A stretch of DNA of 64,000 bases, from NCBI RefSeq assembly GCF_004101865.1, contig NZ_CP026118.1:1195001-1259000 (forward strand), written 5' to 3'. The notes beneath the pieces are model-generated. The model was not told the origin of the DNA, searched no databases, and saw only the letters and a program-made list of their open reading frames with translations. Both the position numbers and the translations under genes were made by a program. Below, piece after piece: positions 34,567 through 43,997 of this stretch. Each line of letters opens with the position of its first letter. The first letter of the stretch is position 1. This DNA is from Halobacillus litoralis. Lineage in GTDB: Bacteria; Bacillota; Bacilli; Bacillales; Halobacillaceae.

Positions 34567-35745
34567 CTACCTTTTTCGTTTATTATATTTCTTCTTAGGA
34601 CGCGGCCTCTCGTCATTTTCTCTTTTTCCTGGGGAAAGGTCCTTTACTTTGCGTCTTTCTATTTTTTGATCGATTTTATTCTCTATGACTTGGAGGGCTT
34701 GTTTATCTTTAGGAGCAGCAAACGTAATCGCTATGCCTTTGCCTCCCGCTCGACCTGTACGTCCGATCCGGTGAATATAACTATCTGCATCCTGAGGGAT
34801 ATCATAATTGAACACGTGCGTGATCCCTTCAACGTCAAGTCCTCTTGCTGCTACATCTGTCGCAACTAAATATTGAATTTTTGCGTCACGGAAACGCTGC
34901 ATCACTTTTTCCCGTTTAGCCTGCGAGAGATCACCGTGAAGCTCATCCACCTCATACCCCTTTGCAACCATAGCATCATTCAACTTTTTAGCACGCCGCT
35001 TTGTACGGCAGAAGATCACGGCTAAGAATGGACGATGTTCGCTCATGATTTGCAAGAGAGTGTCCTGTTTTGCCCTGTCTGTTGTTTCATAAAGCAGTTG
35101 CTTGATGTTAGATACGGTCACCTTTTCTTCTTTAACCACAATCCGCTTTGGATTTTTGGTGATTTTCTTACCCAGGTTTTGGACTTGTTGAGTAATGGTC
35201 GCTGAGAATAACATGGTCTGGCGATCTTGAGAGGTTTGATCCAAAATTTCCTGGACATCAGGAAGAAAGCCCGCCTCCAACATTTGATCCGCTTCATCTA
35301 GAACCAGATGACGAACGTGTCCAAGGCTCACAGTCCCGCGACGCAAATGATCCAGCATACGTCCAGGTGTCGCGATGACAATATGTGCTTTGCCGTCCAG
35401 CTTGTTTGCTTGCTTGGCTACATCTTGTCCACCATAAACCGCCAACACGTGAGCATTATCCGGTTTCAATTTCGTCACCTCATGCGTGATTTGAAGTGCC
35501 AGTTCCCTCGTAGGCGTGATGATGATCCCTTGTACATGTGGGCTCTCTATATTAATATTCTTCAAAATCGGCAATAAAAAGGCGAAGGTCTTTCCTGTTC
35601 CGGTTTGTGCCTGTGCGATAACGTCCTGCCCTTCCATTAATGCAGGAATCGATTGCTCCTGGATAGGGGTCGGGGTCACAATTCCTTGATGTTTAAGTTT
35701 TTCTGATAAGTGCTGTGGCACTCCTAATTGTTCGAATGGTTTCAT
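34567..35745 (-). CDS. DEAD-box RNA helicase
   Basis: ATP-dependent RNA helicase of 392 residues. All motifs present: Q motif (FEQLGVPQHL...TPTPIQEQ), I AQTGTGKT, Ia PTRELA, Ib TPGR, II DEAD, III SAT, V TDVAARGLD and VI HRIGRTGRAG. Basic C-terminal tail (RRKVKDLSPGKREN...KKKYNKRKR) is likely RNA-binding and lacks a DbpA-type RRM. CshA/CshB/CshE-like; exact orthology not settled. Confidence 0.9.
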   Translation of the reverse strand: MKPFEQLGVPQHLSEKLKHQGIVTPTPIQEQSIPALMEGQDVIAQAQTGTGKTFAFLLPILKNINIESPHVQGIIITPTRELALQITHEVTKLKPDNAHVLAVYGGQDVAKQANKLDGKAHIVIATPGRMLDHLRRGTVSLGHVRHLVLDEADQMLEAGFLPDVQEILDQTSQDRQTMLFSATITQQVQNLGKKITKNPKRIVVKEEKVTVSNIKQLLYETTDRAKQDTLLQIMSEHRPFLAVIFCRTKRRAKKLNDAMVAKGYEVDELHGDLSQAKREKVMQRFRDAKIQYLVATDVAARGLDVEGITHVFNYDIPQDADSYIHRIGRTGRAGGKGIAITFAAPKDKQALQVIENKIDQKIERRKVKDLSPGKRENDERPRPKKKYNKRKR

Positions 35746-35917
35746 ATATCGATCACTACTTCCTTTTTAAAAACATTAACCCTTATTGTACCTGAAAAAA
35801 CACATTTATGTGCAGCTCTTTGTAAATCTGCTTCTAAACGTTTTTAGAAAATGGCTTCATGCCTCCCTGCCTTCATCCATATATTTATAAAAAGGACATC
35901 GTAAAGGAGGCCATCCA

Positions 35918-37105
35918 TTGAACATAAAAGTAAGAAGTGGTGATACACTTTGGTATTATGCCAACCTCTTCAATATACCTTTAAATTTAATTATTGATTC
36001 TAACCCGCAAGTCAGTCCTACTTCACTTATGATCGGACAAACGATAAAAATTCCTGGTTATCAAACGAGTTCTTATAAAATACAGTCCGGCGATACATTC
36101 TGGAAAATCGCTAGTGAAAGAAGAGTTTCCATCGATACTTTAGCTCTTTTGAATCCTGATCTGAATCCCAGGCAGCTTCAGATTGGCCAGCAGGTTCTCA
36201 TACCTGTGCAAGTAACATACCGTGTCGTGAATGGGAACCGGCCATATGACTTCCAAGTACTTATGAACGACATAAATGAATTGGATGAGATCTACCCTTT
36301 CGTCCGAAGAGAGACCATCGGCCAGAGTGTGATGGGGAAAGAACTGGTTGAATTGCAGATCGGAAAAGGGCCCAAAGTGGTGCATTGGAATGGATCTTTT
36401 CATGCAAATGAATGGATCACCTCAGCGGTCATCATGCAATTTCTGAACGATTATCTTTTGGCGCTGACGAATAGAGAAAACATCCGTGGTTTAGAAATCA
36501 ACCCCTTTTACAATCAAGTAACCATCTCTATCGTACCAATGGTCGATCCCGATGGGGTAGACCTCGTAATTAACGGTCCGCCAGAGGGGGAGTTTGGGGA
36601 ACAAGCTCTAAGAATCAATCAAGGGAACACTGATTTCTCTGGTTGGAAAGCCAATATACGCGGTGTCGATTTAAACAATCAGTACCCTGCTAAGTGGGAG
36701 GTGGATGCAGCGCGGAAACCGACAGAACCCGCCCCCCGTGACTTCCCTGGATATCAACCACTTACAGAACCAGAAACGGTAGCGATGGCAGAGCTTGCAG
36801 GAGCACGAAACTTTGAAAAAATGCTCGCTTTCCATACACAGGGTGAAGTGATCTATTGGGGCTATGAAGGGTTAGAACCTCCAAGATCAATGACAATCGT
36901 GAATGAATTCGGCCGAGTGAGCGGATATGAACCAATCCGATATATAGATAGTTTTTCAGGATACAAAGACTGGTTCATTCAGGATTTTCGCAACCCAGGA
37001 TTCACTGTAGAACTTGGGCTAGGTGTAAATCCATTGCCTCTCAGTCAATATGATGAAATTTATCAGGAAACCATCGGAATCTTTTTGGCGAGCCTATATA
37101 TGTAA
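35918..37105 (+). CDS. LysM-containing M14 peptidase (gamma-D-glutamyl-diamino acid endopeptidase I-like)
   Basis: Zinc carboxypeptidase-like endopeptidase that cuts the gamma-D-Glu-diaminopimelate bond of peptidoglycan; probably a spore or wall enzyme. 395 residues: two LysM domains (about 1-46 and 50-98) then M14 domain (about 105-395). Zinc ligands: His and Glu in HANEWIT and His in LAFHTQG; catalytic Glu in FTVELGLG. No signal peptide, as in the Lysinibacillus homologue. Start is a TTG at 35918, 7 bases after AAGGAGG. Stands alone. Confidence 0.87.
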   Translation: MNIKVRSGDTLWYYANLFNIPLNLIIDSNPQVSPTSLMIGQTIKIPGYQTSSYKIQSGDTFWKIASERRVSIDTLALLNPDLNPRQLQIGQQVLIPVQVTYRVVNGNRPYDFQVLMNDINELDEIYPFVRRETIGQSVMGKELVELQIGKGPKVVHWNGSFHANEWITSAVIMQFLNDYLLALTNRENIRGLEINPFYNQVTISIVPMVDPDGVDLVINGPPEGEFGEQALRINQGNTDFSGWKANIRGVDLNNQYPAKWEVDAARKPTEPAPRDFPGYQPLTEPETVAMAELAGARNFEKMLAFHTQGEVIYWGYEGLEPPRSMTIVNEFGRVSGYEPIRYIDSFSGYKDWFIQDFRNPGFTVELGLGVNPLPLSQYDEIYQETIGIFLASLYM

Positions 37106-37253
37106 AATCAAAAGCAGAAGTGGCGGAAGATTCCTGCATAAATTGCCAGCCCCGCCACTAAGACGACCAAAGCCAATCCGATTCTTATTCAGGCGGCCTG
37201 GGACCTGCATTCTGGAATTACAAACTCCATCCATTGGCATCATATATTCATCA

Positions 37254-37299
37254 AATGAAAATCCCGAAGCTGGCATATCGCCCCTCCGGGATTTTCATT
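37254..37299. terminator. Bidirectional terminator
   Basis: AATGAAAATCCCG and CGGGATTTTCATT form a 13-bp stem with a 20-base loop, between the M14 peptidase gene and the next minus-strand gene. Confidence 0.7.
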
Positions 37300-37640
37300 C
37301 ATTCAAAGTCTGTACGTTTCATATGTCCTTCGTGATCTTTAACAATCTTGAGAGCTCGTTCATACTCTTCCTCTTTAATAGTAAAGTGTAATACATGGGT
37401 CAAGTGTCTTTTATCCGAAAGCGCTCCATTCTGATCGTGTTTAGGAGAAATGACCTCTGTGAAATTGAAGGTCCCTCCTCCGGAATTGGTAGACCCTGCT
37501 AAAGGCACGATGGGAGTCAAATCTGTATCTTCAGGAATCGCTTCAACCATTTCCTGATTGACATTCAGCTTTTGCAGATCTGTCTTTGCACTTTCTGCAT
37601 TGTTTTCTGTTTTAAAATACGCTTGGACGAATTTAGCCAT
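37299..37640 (-). CDS. Conserved small protein of unknown function
   Basis: 113 residues, soluble. N-terminal FVQAYFKTENNAESAKTDLQ looks like a small ferredoxin-like or general-stress (YflT-type) module, followed by a Gly/Ser loop STNSGGGTFNFTE and a C-terminal helix EEEYERALKIVKDHEGH. I do not recognise a named family with confidence. The ATG at 37640 follows GAGAGGG by about 10 bases; the frame is open far upstream to 37844 but without a binding site. Confidence 0.65.
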   Translation of the reverse strand: MAKFVQAYFKTENNAESAKTDLQKLNVNQEMVEAIPEDTDLTPIVPLAGSTNSGGGTFNFTEVISPKHDQNGALSDKRHLTHVLHFTIKEEEYERALKIVKDHEGHMKRTDFE

Positions 37641-37893
37641 ATTCTTCAATCCCTCTCTAAAAAAAAGTGGTACTGTTATATTAGCCTTCACAAAGATTTT
37701 CAAACATTCCCCCATACCTGGAAAGTCGGTTCCGTTGATTTTGCGTGGATAAATAAGGTCTTGGAAATGGCTCGCTTTCCGCGGAGAAGTTCCCAAACGC
37801 CCCTTCTCCCACCCAATATCCCGGAATCGAATCTTCCAGTACACTGCACTTTAACGGGATCACATGGACGTTTAATAGTGGCAAACAATATAT

Positions 37894-37924
37894 AAAGAGC
37901 ACCTCCTTAGGAGAGATGCTCTTT
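37894..37924 (-). terminator. Hairpin at the end of argGH
   Basis: AAAGAGCA / TGCTCTTT stem overlaps the argH stop; no clear T tract follows on the minus strand, so termination is uncertain. Confidence 0.45.
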
Positions 37925-39280
37925 AGCTAATGCAACTTGATTAAAGACTTGTTTGAACCCCGTTCCACCTTCACTGTTCCTTGCTGCAACCACCTGGTGC
38001 GGAGCCAGTTTTTCATAAATATCACCTTCGAAAAGCGCCGAGAACTCTTGATATTCTTCTAAAGTGAGATCAAGTAAATATTTATCATGTTCAATCGCGT
38101 AAAGTACAACCTTCCCAATCACCTCATGCGCTTCACGGAACGGTAGCCCTTTGACCGTTAAATAATCGGCAATATCTGTTGCGTTCGAGTAATCTTCTTT
38201 GACAGCATTTTTCATCTGGTCACCTTTCACTTCCATGGAGGTAAGCATCGGTGCAAGAAGAGAAAGTGCGCCTTCCAGCGTTTCCACCGTATCGAACATG
38301 CCTTCTTTATCCTCTTGCATATCCTTATTGTAAGCAAGTGGGAGTCCTTTCAATAAAGTTAAAAGTCCCATCAGATGACCGTAAATCCTTCCTGTCTTGC
38401 CACGAAGAAGTTCGGGAACGTCCGGGTTTTTCTTTTGTGGCATAATACTTGAGCCTGTACAGAAGGCATCATCCAGTTCAATGAATTGGAATTCCTGACT
38501 ACCCCACAAAATCAATTCTTCAGATAACCGTGAGATGTGTGTAATTAATATAGAAGAAACTGATAAAAACTCAAGGATAAAATCACGATCACTCACCGCA
38601 TCCAACGAATTAGGATAGGGTTGATCGAACCCTAGCGCGTCTGAGGTCATTTGGCGATCGATCGGGTATGGAGTCCCAGCTAAGGCGGCAGCTCCCAATG
38701 GGGACCAATTCACACGTTTCAAACTGTCCTGCAAACGTTCTTTGTCACGCTCGAACATCCAAAAGTAAGCAAGCAGGTGATGAGCGAAGGATACAGGCTG
38801 AGCCCGTTGCAGGTGGGTATAACCAGGAAGAATCGTTTCTACATGAGTTTCCGCTTGTTCGACCAAGGAGGATTGAACTGCTTCCAATAGTTCAATTAAA
38901 CCTTTCGTCTTTTCACGTAAATACAAATGCATATCAGTCGCCACTTGATCATTCCTGCTTCTACCTGTATGAAGTTTTCCACCGACGCCACCAATTTCAT
39001 CAATTAAGAGGTTTTCGATATTCATATGAATATCTTCATGTTCCACTGAGAAAGTGACTTCCCCACTTTTCACTTTCTCCTCGATAGTAAGCAGCCCGTC
39101 TTTAATTTGCTTTACTTCCTCCATGGTGATGATATCGCAGGACCCAAGCATATCCACATGAGCCATACTTCCTTGGATATCCTGCAGGGCTAATTTTTGA
39201 TCGAAACCGATGGAAGAAGTGTACTCTTCCACCAGTTTGTTTGTCGGTTTTGTAAAACGACCTCCCCACAATTTACTCAT
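37907..39280 (-). CDS. argH: Argininosuccinate lyase
   Basis: Cleaves argininosuccinate to arginine and fumarate, the last arginine step. 457 residues, fumarase/aspartase superfamily. Signature [12 protein letters not shown] with the catalytic Ser loop, conserved [12 protein letters not shown] and [13 protein letters not shown] present. Overlaps the end of argG by 8 bases (ATGAGTAA), as in many Bacillaceae argGH operons. Confidence 0.95.
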   Translation of the reverse strand: MSKLWGGRFTKPTNKLVEEYTSSIGFDQKLALQDIQGSMAHVDMLGSCDIITMEEVKQIKDGLLTIEEKVKSGEVTFSVEHEDIHMNIENLLIDEIGGVGGKLHTGRSRNDQVATDMHLYLREKTKGLIELLEAVQSSLVEQAETHVETILPGYTHLQRAQPVSFAHHLLAYFWMFERDKERLQDSLKRVNWSPLGAAALAGTPYPIDRQMTSDALGFDQPYPNSLDAVSDRDFILEFLSVSSILITHISRLSEELILWGSQEFQFIELDDAFCTGSSIMPQKKNPDVPELLRGKTGRIYGHLMGLLTLLKGLPLAYNKDMQEDKEGMFDTVETLEGALSLLAPMLTSMEVKGDQMKNAVKEDYSNATDIADYLTVKGLPFREAHEVIGKVVLYAIEHDKYLLDLTLEEYQEFSALFEGDIYEKLAPHQVVAARNSEGGTGFKQVFNQVALAKEHLS

Positions 39281-40508
39281 GAGCGCTCACCACTGTTTTA
39301 TCGAGGAGGCTCTCTCCTTTATGCACATCAGCATGAACTTTCGTTGGCAGACCCCAAAGTTTGATGAATCCGACAGCTGCGTTGTGATCAAAGGCGTCTT
39401 CTTTTGAATACGTAGAGAGTTCTTCGTTATATAAGCTGACCGGTGACTTTTTACCGATAACTGTGTGATGTCCTTTGAACAGTTTCACTTTCACTGTACC
39501 TGTTACTACTTGCTGTGTGGAATCAACAAAAGCTGAAAGTGCTGGCTGTAAAGGAGAATACCATAGTCCATCGTAAATGATTTTCGCAAGCTGCTGATCG
39601 ACATTGACTTTGTATTGGGAAACCTCTCTCGTTAAAGTCAAAAACTCCAGTTCTTTATGGGCATTGATTAATATCATTGCAGCAGGGTTTTCATACACTT
39701 CCCTCGATTTGATACCGACGAGACGATTTTCAGTATGGTCGATTCTGCCGATTCCATGTGTGCCTCCAAGCTCATTCAAATGCTCAATCAATGGAACGAG
39801 CTCCATCTTTTCGCCATTCAACCCGACGGGCTTACCTTCTACAAAATCGATTTCTATGGTTTCAGGGGTGTCTGGTGTCTTCTCAATCGGATTCGTCCAC
39901 GCATAAGCAGCTTCCGGCGCCTCTTTCCACGGATCTTCTAACACCCCTGCTTCACAAGCACGCCCCCATATATTAGCATCGATTGAAAATGGATTTTCCA
40001 AATTGACCGGGATAGGAATTCCGTTTTCTTCTGCATAAACGATTTGTTCGTCACGTGTCATTCCCCATTCACGGACCGGTGCAATTACTTCAAGTTCCGG
40101 ATTCAACGCCTGGATCGATACTTCAAAACGAACCTGATCATTTCCTTTTCCTGTACAACCATGTGCTACAGCCACAGCTCCTTCCTGTTCCGCTACTTCA
40201 ACAAGAAGTTTAGAAATCAACGGGCGGGAAAGTGCAGAAGACAAGGGGTATTTCCCTTCATATAGAGCATTCGCTTTTAGTGCAGGTATCAAGTATTCCT
40301 CTGCCAACAACTCTTTCGCATTAACCATGATCGCTTTGATCGCTCCTACATCCAGTGCCTTTTGACGAATTGACTCAAGATCTTTTCCTTCTCCGACGTC
40401 AAGACCGAGAGCAATCACATCATACCCATACTTTTCTTGAATCCATTTCACTGAAATTGATGTATCTAATCCACCTGAATAAGCTAATACTACTTTTGGT
40501 TTTGCCAT
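39273..40508 (-). CDS. argG: Argininosuccinate synthase
   Basis: ATP-dependent joining of citrulline and aspartate. 411 residues. PP-loop [14 protein letters not shown] near the N-terminus, GLDVGEG, and the conserved [17 protein letters not shown] follows AAGGAGG. The transcript begins with a T-box leader (next entry), so argGH is induced when tRNA-Arg is uncharged. Confidence 0.96.
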   Translation of the reverse strand: MAKPKVVLAYSGGLDTSISVKWIQEKYGYDVIALGLDVGEGKDLESIRQKALDVGAIKAIMVNAKELLAEEYLIPALKANALYEGKYPLSSALSRPLISKLLVEVAEQEGAVAVAHGCTGKGNDQVRFEVSIQALNPELEVIAPVREWGMTRDEQIVYAEENGIPIPVNLENPFSIDANIWGRACEAGVLEDPWKEAPEAAYAWTNPIEKTPDTPETIEIDFVEGKPVGLNGEKMELVPLIEHLNELGGTHGIGRIDHTENRLVGIKSREVYENPAAMILINAHKELEFLTLTREVSQYKVNVDQQLAKIIYDGLWYSPLQPALSAFVDSTQQVVTGTVKVKLFKGHHTVIGKKSPVSLYNEELSTYSKEDAFDHNAAVGFIKLWGLPTKVHADVHKGESLLDKTVVSAHE

Positions 40509-40541
40509 GTCAAAATTCCTCCTTATTTTTGTCCATTAAAA

Positions 40542-40775
40542 AATCCGTCTCCTACTCATGTAAGAGACGGATTCCGTATTTATCATCCGCGGTGCCACTC
40601 TCATTGTCTACTGATATAGACCAACTCGAAACTGATAACGGGGGTTCCCGGTCCAGGCTACTCGCGTTCACCGAACTTCTCAGAAGTGCGCTTCCGTATG
40701 CGTCGACCACCAGGCTTCCACCGACCCCGGCTCGCTTTGATCTCCTTCATACGTACTCTCTTCATCAATGAATGT
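40542..40775 (-). promoter_or_regulatory. T-box leader of argGH, probable arginine specifier
   Basis: Minus-strand transcript: stem I with GAGAGTA near 40755 and GCGAGCCGGGGTCGGTGG, the T-box AGAGTGGCACCGCGG (40587-40601), and a terminator AATCCGTCTC / GAGACGGATT plus T run (40542-40573). The triplet CGC at 40664-40666 in GAACGCGAGTAG fits the specifier position and would read tRNA-Arg, agreeing with the downstream genes. Uncharged tRNA would stabilise the antiterminator. Confidence 0.9.
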
Positions 40776-40862
40776 ATATTTATTATATATTGTTTATAAT
40801 TATACAAAACTGAGATCATAAGTCAACAGAGATTTCAAAATAATTTTATAGAAACTTAGTTT

Positions 40863-40913
40863 AAAAGAAAGCACCCCCAGCATGAGACTCATTTCATGCG
40901 TACTTTCTTTTTT
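40863..40913. terminator. Orphan hairpin between the argG leader and the queC leader
   Basis: AAAAGAAAG..GCATGA and TTCATGC..CTTTCTTTTTT form a symmetrical hairpin with A and T tracts on its sides. No gene adjoins it. It may stop read-through in either direction. Confidence 0.55.
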
Positions 40914-41051
40914 AAGAAGTCACCAAAAATAAGATTTTATTCTTTGAAACAATCCATCAGGACTTCATTTAAGAACAATCCGTCTTCCTTTTTTCTGCCC
41001 TTCCATGTTAAACTTGAAAAAGGAAAAAAATAAAGTCTGCTATCAAGCAGG

Positions 41052-41086
41052 AGAGGTTCTAGCGACACCCTCTATAAAAAACTAAG
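41052..41086 (+). promoter_or_regulatory. PreQ1-I riboswitch
   Basis: AGAGGTTCTAGCGACACCCTCTATAAAAAACTAA matches the preQ1 class I aptamer: P1 AGAGG/CCCTCT, a loop with UUCUAGC, and an A-rich tail ending in CUAA that closes the H-type pseudoknot. It differs from the B. subtilis form mainly by G for U in the loop (GCGACA versus GCUACA). Followed at once by a terminator and queC. Confidence 0.93.
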
Positions 41087-41091
41087 GATGG

Positions 41092-41122
41092 AACTGTACC
41101 TTGCCTTAGGTACGGTTTTTTT
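41092..41122 (+). terminator. PreQ1-controlled attenuator
   Basis: AACTGTACC / GGTACGGTT hairpin followed by TTTTTTT, part of the expression platform; its left arm lies directly after the aptamer tail. Confidence 0.85.
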
Positions 41123-41174
41123 GTAGTTTTGGGTGTGCAGAATTCTCTTTTTATTCACAAAGGAGAATTTTTTT

Positions 41175-41840
41175 ATGGAAAAAAACAATAAAGCTGTCGT
41201 TGTCTTCAGCGGCGGTCAAGATAGCACGACCTGCCTTTTTTGGGCAATGAAGAAATTCGATGAGGTTGAAGTCGTCACTTTCGATTATAACCAACGACAT
41301 AAGGAAGAGATTGAAGTAGCTAGAGAAATTGCTGGGGAAATGGATGTTCGACATCATGTCCTCGATATGTCGTTATTAAACCAATTGGCTCCTAACGCCT
41401 TGACTCGTAATGATATCGAAGTGAAAGACGGTGAAGACGGTGAATTACCTTCCACATTTGTTCCTGGGCGTAACCTTCTTTTCTTATCTTTCGCAACTAT
41501 CCTGGCAAGACAAATCGGTGCTAAACATGTGGTGACAGGCGTGTGCGAAACAGATTTCAGTGGATACCCGGACTGCCGGGACATTTTCATCAAATCATTG
41601 AACGTAACATTGAACTTGTCCATGGAAGATGATTTCGTCGTCCACACCCCTCTGATGTGGCTAGACAAGGCTCAAACCTGGGAAATGGCAGATCAGCTGG
41701 ATGCTTTCAATTATGTCCGGGAAAAGACGCTGACCTGTTACAACGGAATCCGTGGCGATGGTTGTGGCGAATGCCCTGCTTGTCAATTGCGACGAAATGG
41801 TCTTGAGACATATGTAGCGCAAAAAGAGGTGAATCAATAA
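41175..41840 (+). CDS. queC: 7-cyano-7-deazaguanine synthase
   Basis: Converts 7-carboxy-7-deazaguanine to preQ0 with ATP and ammonia. 221 residues. PP-loop [16 protein letters not shown] (about 10-25) and a C-terminal zinc site C-x8-C-x2-C-x2-C in [18 protein letters not shown]. The ATG at 41175 follows AAAGGAGA by 8 bases. First gene of queCDE behind the preQ1 riboswitch; overlaps queD start (TAATG). Confidence 0.95.
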   Translation: MEKNNKAVVVFSGGQDSTTCLFWAMKKFDEVEVVTFDYNQRHKEEIEVAREIAGEMDVRHHVLDMSLLNQLAPNALTRNDIEVKDGEDGELPSTFVPGRNLLFLSFATILARQIGAKHVVTGVCETDFSGYPDCRDIFIKSLNVTLNLSMEDDFVVHTPLMWLDKAQTWEMADQLDAFNYVREKTLTCYNGIRGDGCGECPACQLRRNGLETYVAQKEVNQ

Positions 41841-42307
41841 TGTATGGTTTTACAATTGTGGAAAACCTACAAAAAATCGATCAGGACATCAAACGCCAGG
41901 AGCTTAAATACCATCAAAAGCGTGTAATGGTCAGTAAAGAATTTTCCTTTGACGCTGCCCACCATCTCCACTGTTATGAAGGTAAATGTAAAAACCTCCA
42001 TGGGCATACCTACAAAGTGATTTTCGGAATTAGCGGCTTTGTCGACGACATCGGTCTCGTCATCGATTTTGGTGAGATCAAGAAAATTTGGAAAGAACAA
42101 ATTGAAATCCATCTCGATCATCGATACTTGAACGATACATTGCCAAATATGAACACAACAGCTGAAAATATGGTCGTATGGATTTATGAGAAAATGGAAG
42201 AATCACTTGAGTCCGACCAAAAAGATTGCCGAGTGGAGTTTGTTAAATTGTATGAAACACCTACAAGCTTTGCAGAAGCACGAAGGGAGTGGATGACCCA
42301 TGAATAA
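41840..42307 (+). CDS. queD: 6-carboxy-5,6,7,8-tetrahydropterin synthase
   Basis: Makes 6-carboxytetrahydropterin from dihydroneopterin triphosphate. 155 residues, PTPS fold. Zinc ligands in FDAAHHLH and NLHGHTYK (HxH), catalytic Cys in YEGKCKNLHGH and Glu in KLYETPTS. ATG follows AAGAGGTGA and overlaps queC. About 20 residues longer at the N-terminus than minimal QueD. Confidence 0.93.
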   Translation: MYGFTIVENLQKIDQDIKRQELKYHQKRVMVSKEFSFDAAHHLHCYEGKCKNLHGHTYKVIFGISGFVDDIGLVIDFGEIKKIWKEQIEIHLDHRYLNDTLPNMNTTAENMVVWIYEKMEESLESDQKDCRVEFVKLYETPTSFAEARREWMTHE

Positions 42308-43028
42308 GTTCCCTGTCCTGGAAATTTTCGGACCGACCATTCAAGGAGAAGGGATGGTCGTCGGCAGGAAAACCATGTTTGTCCGCACCGCTGGCTGCGA
42401 TTACAGCTGCGCTTGGTGCGACTCTGCTTTTACATGGGATGGCAGTGCAAAAGAAGATATCGAACGACTGACTTCTGAAGAAATCGTTGCCCATTTAATT
42501 GAAGAAGGTGGCAGCCAATTTGATCACGTCACTATATCAGGCGGTAATCCAGCATTATTAAAGAACCTTCATGAATTGATTGAACCACTACATGAAGAAG
42601 GGATAGAAGTGGCCCTTGAAACACAAGGAAGCCGCTGGCAGGATTGGTTTTTGGACATCGATGATCTGACGATATCACCGAAACCGCCAAGTTCTAAAAT
42701 GGATACGAACTGGATGGTACTTGATGATATCCTATTCCGTTTACGTGAAGGAAGCCGTTTATCGCATACAAGTTTAAAAGTCGTCATTTTCAATCAAGAA
42801 GATTTAGGTTATGCGGAAGAAGTTCACCAGCGTTATCCAGAAGTACCCTTTTTCCTTCAAGTCGGTAACGATGATTTAGAAGAGAATGAATCAAGTTCAC
42901 TGGCGAGTCATCTACTTACTCAGTATGAATGGCTGATCGATCAAGTGGTTGCTTCTTCAAGACTGAACCGGGTCCGTGTCCTTCCTCAGGTTCATGCACT
43001 TGTGTGGGGAAATAAACGCGGGGTATAA
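42300..43028 (+). CDS. queE: 7-carboxy-7-deazaguanine synthase (radical SAM)
   Basis: Radical SAM enzyme that contracts the pterin ring. 242 residues with the cluster motif C-x3-C-x2-C in GCDYSCAWCDS (about 33-40). FGPTIQGEGMVVGRKTMFVR is the conserved QueE start. ATG follows GAAGGGAG by 8 bases and overlaps queD by 8. No queF follows, unlike B. subtilis queCDEF. Confidence 0.93.
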   Translation: MNKFPVLEIFGPTIQGEGMVVGRKTMFVRTAGCDYSCAWCDSAFTWDGSAKEDIERLTSEEIVAHLIEEGGSQFDHVTISGGNPALLKNLHELIEPLHEEGIEVALETQGSRWQDWFLDIDDLTISPKPPSSKMDTNWMVLDDILFRLREGSRLSHTSLKVVIFNQEDLGYAEEVHQRYPEVPFFLQVGNDDLEENESSSLASHLLTQYEWLIDQVVASSRLNRVRVLPQVHALVWGNKRGV

Positions 43029-43037
43029 ACTGCAATA

Positions 43038-43079
43038 GAAGAGGAGCTCCCAGTTACAGAGCCCCTCTTCCTATTTTTT
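43038..43079. terminator. Terminator between queE and the methyltransferase
   Basis: GAAGAGG / CCTCTTC with an inner GAGCTCCC loop region, then TATTTTTTA. Serves queE; the minus-strand gene ends next to it. Confidence 0.7.
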
Positions 43080-43658
43080 AAAAACCCTCATTGTGTACTT
43101 TTTCAATCCTGCTGCTTCACATGGCATTTCATATACTTGCTGCATTCCTAAACCAGTGAAGATCTCTTTGTATTTTCTCGGAAAAACCCTCCAATGATTG
43201 TAGTTTTCTGCTTCCACTATAATCAAATAACCAGAAGTTATTCGAACAATCTCGTTGAAGATCCATTCGCTATCAGGATGAATATGTTCAAGAACAGCCA
43301 TTGTGAACACCATGTCAAATTGGCCATCTTGAAGTGTAGGGATGAAATCTTCTACAGAAGCATTGTTAAGGTCAGCTTTATCTGCCAGTTTTGGAAAGCT
43401 TTTTTTCAATTCTTGCAGCGCTTCTTCACTTATATCAATCCCGGATAGTTGTTCATATCCATGTTCAAAAAGATGATTTAAGTTTCTGCCGACATTACAG
43501 CCGATTTCAAGAACTTTAGCATCTTTGTCTACGTACTTCTTCACATGTGGTGTAAGAAATTCACTGCGTTCAACCTTATTTTTGTATCGGTCTGGAAAGC
43601 TATTGTTCACCCAGTAATCATGTATTTCATCTTTCGACCTGTGATGATCATTTGTCAT
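43071..43658 (-). CDS. Class I SAM-dependent methyltransferase
   Basis: 195 residues, Methyltransf_11/23 type. SAM loop VLEIGCNVGRNLNHL (about 48-62), LSGIDISEEAL with the ribose-binding acidic residue, and MVFTMAVLEHIHPDSEW (motif IV region). ATG follows GGGGGG by 6 bases. Target unknown; nothing in the neighbours suggests one. Confidence 0.82.
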   Translation of the reverse strand: MTNDHHRSKDEIHDYWVNNSFPDRYKNKVERSEFLTPHVKKYVDKDAKVLEIGCNVGRNLNHLFEHGYEQLSGIDISEEALQELKKSFPKLADKADLNNASVEDFIPTLQDGQFDMVFTMAVLEHIHPDSEWIFNEIVRITSGYLIIVEAENYNHWRVFPRKYKEIFTGLGMQQVYEMPCEAAGLKKYTMRVFKK

Positions 43659-43734
43659 TACTATCCCCCCTATTTTTCAAACATAGGATAATATATGACC
43701 GTTTCTATTATATTGTTTCAGCGTTTTGGCAAAG

Positions 43735-43770
43735 AAATGAAAACGGGCGGATCCCTGATGAATCCGCCCG
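43735..43770 (-). terminator. Terminator of the Pmp3-like gene
   Basis: CGGGCGGAT / ATCCGCCCG perfect stem, then TTTTCATTTC on the minus strand. Confidence 0.85.
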
Positions 43771-43774
43771 ACCT

Positions 43775-43942
43775 TTATATTCGCTTCTTTTGATCATAGT
43801 GTCCTTTCACGACCACGGCAGCATGGACTGCACCCGGCACATAAAACAACATCGTCAAAATCAAATTCAATAATGCCTTCATCGGCTTTCCTGTGAAAAG
43901 GACAGCCAAAGGAGGTAAGAATATCACTAAGATGTATAACAT
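43775..43942 (-). CDS. YqaE/Pmp3 family membrane protein
   Basis: A 55-residue protein with two transmembrane helices (about 1-17 and 22-46) around the conserved ILVIFLPPLAV and FYVPGAVHAAVVV. The proline-rich first helix and GxxHA in the second define the Pmp3/YqaE family, associated with stress and membrane potential in other organisms. ATG (43942) lies about 10 bases after AAAGGAG. Too short for common cut-offs. Followed by its own terminator. Confidence 0.85.
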   Translation of the reverse strand: MLYILVIFLPPLAVLFTGKPMKALLNLILTMLFYVPGAVHAAVVVKGHYDQKKRI

Positions 43943-43997
43943 CGATGCTTCACTCCTTTATAGTATCTACTCCTGACTATTCCCTCTTTTCCAAGAT

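Noticed and set aside
37681..37902. Overlapping frames upstream of argH
   Set aside because: No ribosome binding site, no similarity, overlapping frames on both strands; treated as non-coding.
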